Below, one piece after another: positions 22,929 to 26,816 of a stretch of 26,816 nt of DNA. Within the stretch, counting starts at the first letter, position 1, and every line of letters begins with the position of its first letter. This DNA comes from Deltaproteobacteria bacterium (GTDB lineage: Bacteria; Desulfobacterota; Desulfobacteria; Desulfobacterales; ETH-SRB1). The stretch lies in the NCBI GenBank assembly GCA_019314185.1, contig JAFCZU010000044.1, forward strand, positions 1 through 26,816, read 5' to 3'. A program made the position numbers and the translations under genes. The notes under the pieces were generated by a model. The model was not told the origin of the DNA, searched no databases, and saw nothing but the letters and a program-made list of their open reading frames with translations.

Positions 22929-24191
22929 TTAATGTTTTCCTGACAGTTCTTTTTTTATCTTTTCTACAATATCATTTATTGGAATTGCAGTCTGCTCTTT
23001 TGTATTCATATTTCGCAGTATAGCCGATCCTTCTTCAAACTCTTTTTCTCCAACGATAAGCACATATTCTGCGCCAAGCCTGTCTGCGCGTTTCATCTGG
23101 CTTTTCAGGCTTTTGCCATTTAAATCAAGCTCAGCCTTTATACCATCGACACAAAAAGCGCAGAACCATTCAAATGCAATAGACATGCTTTTTTCGCCGA
23201 TTGCCGCAATGAATATGTCAGGTTTTTGGACAAAATCCGCACTATTAAGATCGATTATTTCAACAAGCCTGTCAAATCCTATTGCGAATCCTATTGCTGG
23301 CTGTGCAGGCCCTCCAAGCGCTTTTACAAGGGTGTCATACCTGCCGCCTCCTGCTATGGCATTCTGAGCGCCGAGAGATCCTGTCTGAATTTCAAAGGTT
23401 GTTCCTGTGTAATAGTCAAGTCCTCTGACGAGGAGGCTGTCAACCACAAAGGGAATGTTAAATTTTTTAAGGGCATTCTTGACAGCATTAAAATGGCTGC
23501 TGCATTCATCACACAGATAATCGAGTATGGAAGGCGCTTCGACCATAGCCTCTTTACATGAAGGGACTTTGCAGTCAAGCACTCTTAAGGGATTCCGCCT
23601 GCTTCTTCTTTTGCAGTCTGTGCAGAGGTTTTCTGAAGAAGCAGACAAAAAGATTGAGAGAGCATCTCTAAAATTCCGGCGGCATTTATGGCACCCTAAT
23701 GAATTTATATGAGCTTCAACGTCGGTTACAGAAAGCCTTGAAAATAAAGTTACCAGCATCAAGATAAGCTGGGCATCGATAAACGGTGAATCTATACCGA
23801 ACACCTCTGCATTAATCTGGTAAAACTGCCTGTATCTTCCTTTTTGCGGTCTTTCCCTGCGAAACATGGGGCCGATAGTATAAAATTTCTGTATCGGATC
23901 CTTCGCGTAAAGACTGTGTTGAATATAGGCTCGAACAACAGACGCGGTAGCCTCCGGCCGCAGTGTGATAAGCCCCCTTTTTCCGTCAGGAAAGGTGTAC
24001 ATTTCCTTTTCCACGATGTCTGTATCTTCTCCGATACTTCTGGCAAAAAGTTCTGCATGTTCCAGAATCGGTATGCGTATTTCATTAAAACCAAAATCTT
24101 CAAAAAGAGAACGGGCTGTCTTTTCTATATGCTGCCATAGTTCAACTTCTCCAGGCAGTATGTCTTTAAAACCTCTTATAAGCTGAATCAT
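22929..24191 (-). CDS. hisS: Histidyl-tRNA synthetase
   Basis: 420 residues, normal for the family. Class II synthetase that charges tRNA-His. Motif 2 lies in FRRERPQKGRYRQFYQINAE, the HisA box is RGLDYYTGTTFEI, then AIAGGGRYDTLVKALGG and motif 3 PAIGFAIGFDRLVEII. The C-terminal anticodon-binding domain (about 325-420) ends at GKH. A Cys-rich stretch (CHKCRRNF, CTDCKRR, CDEC) sits in the insert domain, as in many bacterial HisRS. ATG 24191 is chosen over 24236 because AAGGAAAA lies 10 bases before it and the product then begins MIQLIRGFKDILPGE, the family start. An extended -10 promoter candidate lies at 24248-24256. Confidence 0.95.
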   Translation of the reverse strand: MIQLIRGFKDILPGEVELWQHIEKTARSLFEDFGFNEIRIPILEHAELFARSIGEDTDIVEKEMYTFPDGKRGLITLRPEATASVVRAYIQHSLYAKDPIQKFYTIGPMFRRERPQKGRYRQFYQINAEVFGIDSPFIDAQLILMLVTLFSRLSVTDVEAHINSLGCHKCRRNFRDALSIFLSASSENLCTDCKRRSRRNPLRVLDCKVPSCKEAMVEAPSILDYLCDECSSHFNAVKNALKKFNIPFVVDSLLVRGLDYYTGTTFEIQTGSLGAQNAIAGGGRYDTLVKALGGPAQPAIGFAIGFDRLVEIIDLNSADFVQKPDIFIAAIGEKSMSIAFEWFCAFCVDGIKAELDLNGKSLKSQMKRADRLGAEYVLIVGEKEFEEGSAILRNMNTKEQTAIPINDIVEKIKKELSGKH

Positions 24192-24247
24192 CTTGTAGTA
24201 ATTTTCCTTGTATATAAAATTTATTAAAACCGCCAATTTTTAACGCA

Positions 24248-24256
24248 ATTATACCA
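24248..24256 (-). promoter_or_regulatory. Extended -10 promoter candidate for hisS
   Basis: On the minus strand TGGTATAAT (24256-24248), a consensus extended -10. The -35 region (AACATT) is poor. The predicted leader is about 50 bases. Confidence 0.5.
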
Positions 24257-24280
24257 GGTTAGTCAATACCAATGTTTTGC

Positions 24281-24309
24281 TTGACAGTATTCATTGTAAA
24301 ATATTAATT
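24281..24309 (+). promoter_or_regulatory. Candidate promoter for the DUF2520 gene
   Basis: TTGACA at 24281-24286, a 17-base spacer and TTAATT (24304-24309; the -10 match is weak). Transcription would start near 24316, so the 24345-24381 hairpin would lie in the leader. Confidence 0.4.
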
Positions 24310-24344
24310 GCAGTTAACTAAAATAGGTACTTTGCCTGTTCGAC

Positions 24345-24381
24345 GTACATAGCCTTCTATCTTGATGGCTATGTACTTTTT
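24345..24381 (+). promoter_or_regulatory. Terminator-like leader hairpin ahead of the DUF2520 gene
   Basis: GTACATAGCC (24345-24354) and GGCTATGTAC (24367-24376) form a perfect 10-bp stem with a 12-base loop, followed by TTTTT and then the ribosome binding site AAGGA at 24383-24387. It could terminate or attenuate transcription just before the start codon. Confidence 0.55.
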
Positions 24382-24397
24382 GAAGGATTTCCTGATC

Positions 24398-25270
24398 ATG
24401 AGGCATTCTGTTGCAATAGTTGGGTGTGGTAAAGTTGGCACATCGCTTGGAATATATCTTGCAAAAGCCGGTTATGAATTGGCAGGTTTTGCAAGTAAAA
24501 GCCTGTCGTCTGCAAAAAGGGCTGCCGGAATTATAGAAACCGTTAATTTCAGCGATGTTCCATGGGAAATAACAAAAGATGCTGATATAATTTTTCTGAC
24601 AACGCCTGACAGAGCAATAGAAGATACATGCAGCAGTATTTCTTCTCATTCCGGCTTCCGTAAAGATTCCGTGGTGTTTCATTGCAGCGGAGCTCTTTCA
24701 TCCACTATTTTAGCTTCTGCAAAGGATTGCGGAGCTTTTACAGGTTCAATGCATCCTCTCCAGACTTTTGCTTCAGCCGAACTCAAACATAACCCGTTTC
24801 AAGGAATTGTAATCTCTGTTGAGGGTGATGACAGGGCGGTGTTTGCAGCAAAAGAAATTGCAGCTAACCTTGACGCCGAGAGTTTCACAATTAAGACAGA
24901 TGCCAAAACTCTTTATCACGCATCAGCAGTTGTGGCGTCAAATTATCTTGTAACATTGCTTGACATGTCTTTCAGATTGATTGGAACAGCAGGAATTCCA
25001 GGCAAAGACGCATTCAAAGTATTAAAACCCCTCATTGAGAACACACTTTCCAATATTGAACAGGTCGGGATTCCAAAGGCGCTTACAGGCCCGATTGCCA
25101 GGGGAGATGCTGAAACCGTTGAAAAGCATATAGAGGAAATCGGATCAAAAATACCGGATCTGCTTGAGCTTTATAAAACACTGGGCCTCCATACAATAGA
25201 TATTGCAATGACCGGGAGCGGTCTTTCAAAATCATCAGCTCAAAAGCTGAAAAAGATTTTCACCGACTGA
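24398..25270 (+). CDS. Rossmann-fold protein with DUF2520 domain
   Basis: 290 residues from ATG 24398. That start is preferred over 24362 because AAGGAT lies 9 bases upstream and the first twelve codons of the longer version overlap a hairpin. The N-terminal half is an NAD(P)-binding Rossmann fold: SVAIVGCGKVGTSLGIYLAK, then a ketopantoate-reductase/pyrroline-carboxylate-reductase-like IIFLTTPD. FHCSGALSS and GSMHPLQTFAS are typical of the family that carries DUF2520 in the C-terminal half (YHASAVVASNYLVTLLD, GPIARGD). It is a predicted cytoplasmic oxidoreductase of unknown substrate. It is divergent from hisS. Confidence 0.88.
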   Translation: MRHSVAIVGCGKVGTSLGIYLAKAGYELAGFASKSLSSAKRAAGIIETVNFSDVPWEITKDADIIFLTTPDRAIEDTCSSISSHSGFRKDSVVFHCSGALSSTILASAKDCGAFTGSMHPLQTFASAELKHNPFQGIVISVEGDDRAVFAAKEIAANLDAESFTIKTDAKTLYHASAVVASNYLVTLLDMSFRLIGTAGIPGKDAFKVLKPLIENTLSNIEQVGIPKALTGPIARGDAETVEKHIEEIGSKIPDLLELYKTLGLHTIDIAMTGSGLSKSSAQKLKKIFTD

Positions 25271-25416
25271 TTCCTGAAAAAACACATTTAGAAAATGAGA
25301 CACGTCCTCTGGATTTATCAGGATATACAAGAAAGGTCTTTGTTGCGTGATATTTGCCATGCAAGTTGGCAATTACCATGATATCTGACGATATCCATGG
25401 CAATAAAGGTGGAAGT
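25271..25416. other. Non-coding gap with hairpin
   Basis: No gene seen. CCATGATATC (25377-25386) and, after TGAC, GATATCCATGG (25391-25401) form a strong hairpin with one bulged base. It immediately precedes the DUF1016 remnant. Confidence 0.5.
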
Positions 25417-25692
25417 ATGAGCAAAGGGCTTGGACTATGAAAAGACATTCGAAACGAATTACCTGAAGTGAAGGGGTTCTCGGAACGAAATATTGGCTAT
25501 ATGATGCGTTTTGCGCGTGAATACAGTATGCCGTTAATTTTGCAACAACCTGTTGCAAAAATATCTTCGGAAGTCAGACCTGAGTCTCAGGTTGTAGCTC
25601 CCTTGCATGGAAAAGACATAACGGAATGTTTGCAACGGCTTGTTGCAAACAGAAACTGGATCGCTATTCTTATTGCGGGCATAGCGCTTTGA
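25417..25692 (+). pseudogene. Decayed DUF1016 (YhcG-type nuclease) gene, N-terminal fragment
   Basis: The frame reads MSKGLGL, then a TGA stop at 25438, then KDIRNELPEVKGFSERNIGY and MMRFAREY...LILQQPVAKIS. This matches the DUF1016 N-terminal helical domain (GKGL..LSKDLxxxFPxxKGFSxRNLxYMRxFA), with the stop standing where Ser is usual. The PD-(D/E)xK nuclease half is absent; after about 25650 the sequence belongs to a transposase remnant in another frame. The piece is therefore dead. Two short palindromes (25538-25560, 25628-25650) lie inside it. Confidence 0.7.
25538..25650. repeat. Pair of REP-like palindromes 90 bases apart
   Basis: TTTTGCAAC-AACCT-GTTGCAAAA (25538-25560) and GTTTGCAAC-GGCTT-GTTGCAAAC (25628-25650) are perfect 9-bp-arm palindromes with the same core. 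The second ends where the transposase remnant begins. Confidence 0.65.
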
Positions 25693-25985
25693 TGGGAAAG
25701 AAAAAAAGACAGTGGCAGGATATTGAATATGTGTTGGGGTTTTTTGGCAAAAGGATCGGTAAAGCTCGAAAAGAATATCGATCGTATGTTGAAAAAGGAA
25801 TTCCCATGGGAAGACGTCCTGAGCTGGTAGGCGGTGGTTTGATTAGGAGCCTTGGGGGATGTGGGATGAAGTCAAAAAGACTTGACATGACACTTGCTGC
25901 GGTGAGCTATGCAGTAAAAAGAGGAGAGAAGATAGCGAAAGAAGCAGGTTGTCTGTCTGGACGATTGAGTTATTTGAGTATTTAG
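25651..25985 (+). pseudogene. REP-associated (IS200-like) transposase remnant with internal deletion
   Basis: The frame reads KLDRYSYCGHSALMGKKKRQ, WQDIEYVLGFFGKRIGKARK and EYRSYVEKGIPMGRRPELVG, GGLIRSLGG, the mid-to-late portion of REP-associated tyrosine transposases (GHxxLMG, WQDxxxVLxxF, RPELxGGGLxRSxGG). It then jumps to MTLAAVSYAVKRGEKIAKEA, the helix-turn-helix end of the same family. About 60-80 usual residues are missing at about 25865-25885. The Y1 catalytic N-terminus (HUH and Tyr) is absent. It is non-functional. Confidence 0.75.
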
Positions 25986-26075
25986 AAATGTCCCCCTCAG
26001 ACGCCAATTGTTTAAAAATGATCTTCATATAGCTCATAAGAACACTATATGATCTACAAGCGGATCAATTTTATC

Positions 26076-26104
26076 TTGACAAGCTAATGAAAATTCATTA
26101 TCTG
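26076..26104 (+). promoter_or_regulatory. hipBA promoter with palindromic operator
   Basis: TTGACA (26076-26081), a 17-base spacer and TATCTG (26099-26104). The perfect palindrome TAATGAA-AA-TTCATTA (26085-26100) lies between the two hexamers and overlaps the -10, a good place for HipB to repress its own operon. The promoter is a consensus inference and the -10 is weak. Confidence 0.5.
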
Positions 26105-26163
26105 TGGTTTACAGAAAGATCATCAAGCTATCTTATGGTCTATATGCGAACCAAAGGAAAATG

Positions 26164-26490
26164 ATGCCAAAGTCCATTACACGCACCTACTCACGCTATA
26201 GCCGCGATGCGGTTGCCTTGCTCGGAGCGTTGATCCGCGAAGCGCGTAATGAGCGCAAGTTCACTGTTCAGGAATTGGCCGATCGCGCTGGTATTTCTAG
26301 AGGACTGCTGCAACGCATCGAAAAAGGCAATCTCAAATGTGAAATCGGAGCCGTGTTCGAAGTGGCAACCATTGTTGGTATCAAGCTGTTTGATACCGAT
26401 GAAAGCGCGCTGAGGAAATACCTGCGTCAAACCAAGGAAAAGCTGGCGCTCCTACCAAAATCTGTTCGCAAGAAATCCAAAGCGGTGTAA
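26164..26490 (+). CDS. hipB: HipB-like helix-turn-helix antitoxin
   Basis: 108 residues from the second ATG of an ATGATG pair. AGGA at 26155-26158 is 5 bases before 26164 but only 2 before 26161. Residues about 15-75 are an XRE-type helix-turn-helix: LGALIREARNERKFTVQELA, DRAGISRGLLQRIEKGNLKC, EIGAVFEVATIVGIKLF. The tail is Lys/Arg-rich (PKSVRKKSKAV). In the family HipB binds operator palindromes and the HipA kinase, blocking it. The hipA frame begins at the stop codon. Its base composition (GC-rich codons) differs from the rest of the window, suggesting recent transfer. A damaged partner means it may now act alone. Confidence 0.85.
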   Translation: MPKSITRTYSRYSRDAVALLGALIREARNERKFTVQELADRAGISRGLLQRIEKGNLKCEIGAVFEVATIVGIKLFDTDESALRKYLRQTKEKLALLPKSVRKKSKAV

Positions 26491-26816
26491 GACGGAGAAA
26501 GAAGCCTTTGTCTGGATATGGCTGCCGGACGAAACCGAGCCTGTCGTAGCCGGACGGCTTGAAGCTGATAACGGTAATATTCTGTTCAACTACGGTAAAA
26601 GCTACCTGGATCGTATCGGTGACAGCAAACCCGCGATTGCGATTTACGAACCCGAATTGCCGTTAGAGACTGGGGTGCTGCCCTTGCCCGAGGGCTTGAC
26701 CATGCCCGGCTGTATCAGGGATGCCGCGCCCGATGCGTGGGGCCGGCGTGTGATTATCAACGCCTGATGCGTGGGGCCGGCGTGTGATTATCAACAAAAA
26801 GTTAGGGCTTAAAGGC
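26489..26816 (+). pseudogene. hipA: HipA-like kinase toxin, N-terminus, frameshifted (partial)
   Basis: The frame from AAG 26489 reads KTEKEAFVWIWLPDETEPVV, AGRLEADNGNILFNYGKSYL and LPEGLTMPGCIRDAAPDAWG, RRVIIN, a clear HipA N-terminal subdomain (Couple_hipA type). The family phosphorylates GltX (glutamyl-tRNA synthetase) and causes dormancy. After IIN the frame meets GCC TGA (stop 26765-26767) because 34 bases are duplicated in tandem. Removing one copy restores IINKKLGLKG. The expected ATG or GTG start overlapping hipB is not in frame (TGT AAG), so the start is also unclear. The gene continues beyond the window. Confidence 0.85.
26728..26795 (+). repeat. 34-base tandem duplication in hipA
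   Basis: GCCCGATGCGTGGGGCCGGC to the AAC at 26761, and GCCTGATGCGTGGGGCCGGC to the AAC at 26795, are two 34-base copies with 33 identical positions. The length is not a multiple of three, so it shifts the hipA frame. Confidence 0.95.

Overview
The window looks like chromosomal DNA of a sulfate-reducing deltaproteobacterium (Desulfobacterales-type). This is inferred from the gene set (iorA, an AspRS of the non-discriminating type, HDOD signalling proteins), a GC content near 40%, and intergenic spaces filled with short inverted repeats of the kind common in those genomes. I ran no database search, so family names rest on motifs and remembered family patterns.

Layout. 1-221 (-) is the N-terminus of iorA. 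581-1148 (+) holds a higB-like toxin, a higA cut off mid-domain, and a scrap of a tyrosine recombinase. 1302-2868 (+) is a kinase-fold protein, probably SidJ-related, with a likely frameshift near its 3' end. 2999-3862 (+) is a rhomboid protease. 4122-7893 (-) is a coupled pair of ABC exporter half-transporters forming a heterodimer with one degenerate ATP site. 8206-10257 (+) is an RNB-domain ribonuclease. 10663-12928 (-) holds thiN and pepA. 13154-20430 is a signalling block: a REC-PAS-HK-REC hybrid kinase and an HDOD-GAF-HK protein on minus, and a MinD-like-HDOD-GAF fusion on plus. 20614-24191 (-) is tRNA-Asn, aspS and hisS. 24398-25270 (+) is a Rossmann/DUF2520 protein. 25417-25985 is a graveyard of a DUF1016 gene and a REP-type transposase. 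26164-26816 (+) is a hipBA module of visibly higher GC, with hipA broken by a 34-bp tandem duplication.

The main themes are these. (i) Short repeats sit exactly at 3' ends: three genes appear to take their stop codon from an inserted repeat. (ii) Both toxin-antitoxin modules are damaged, in higA and in hipA. (iii) The signalling block encodes paralogous HDOD-GAF halves attached to different outputs, a histidine kinase in one and a MinD-like ATPase in the other, and the ATPase has lost its normal start and P-loop context. (iv) An AspRS carrying both residues known for non-discriminating enzymes lies directly upstream of tRNA-Asn, which fits indirect Asn-tRNA synthesis.
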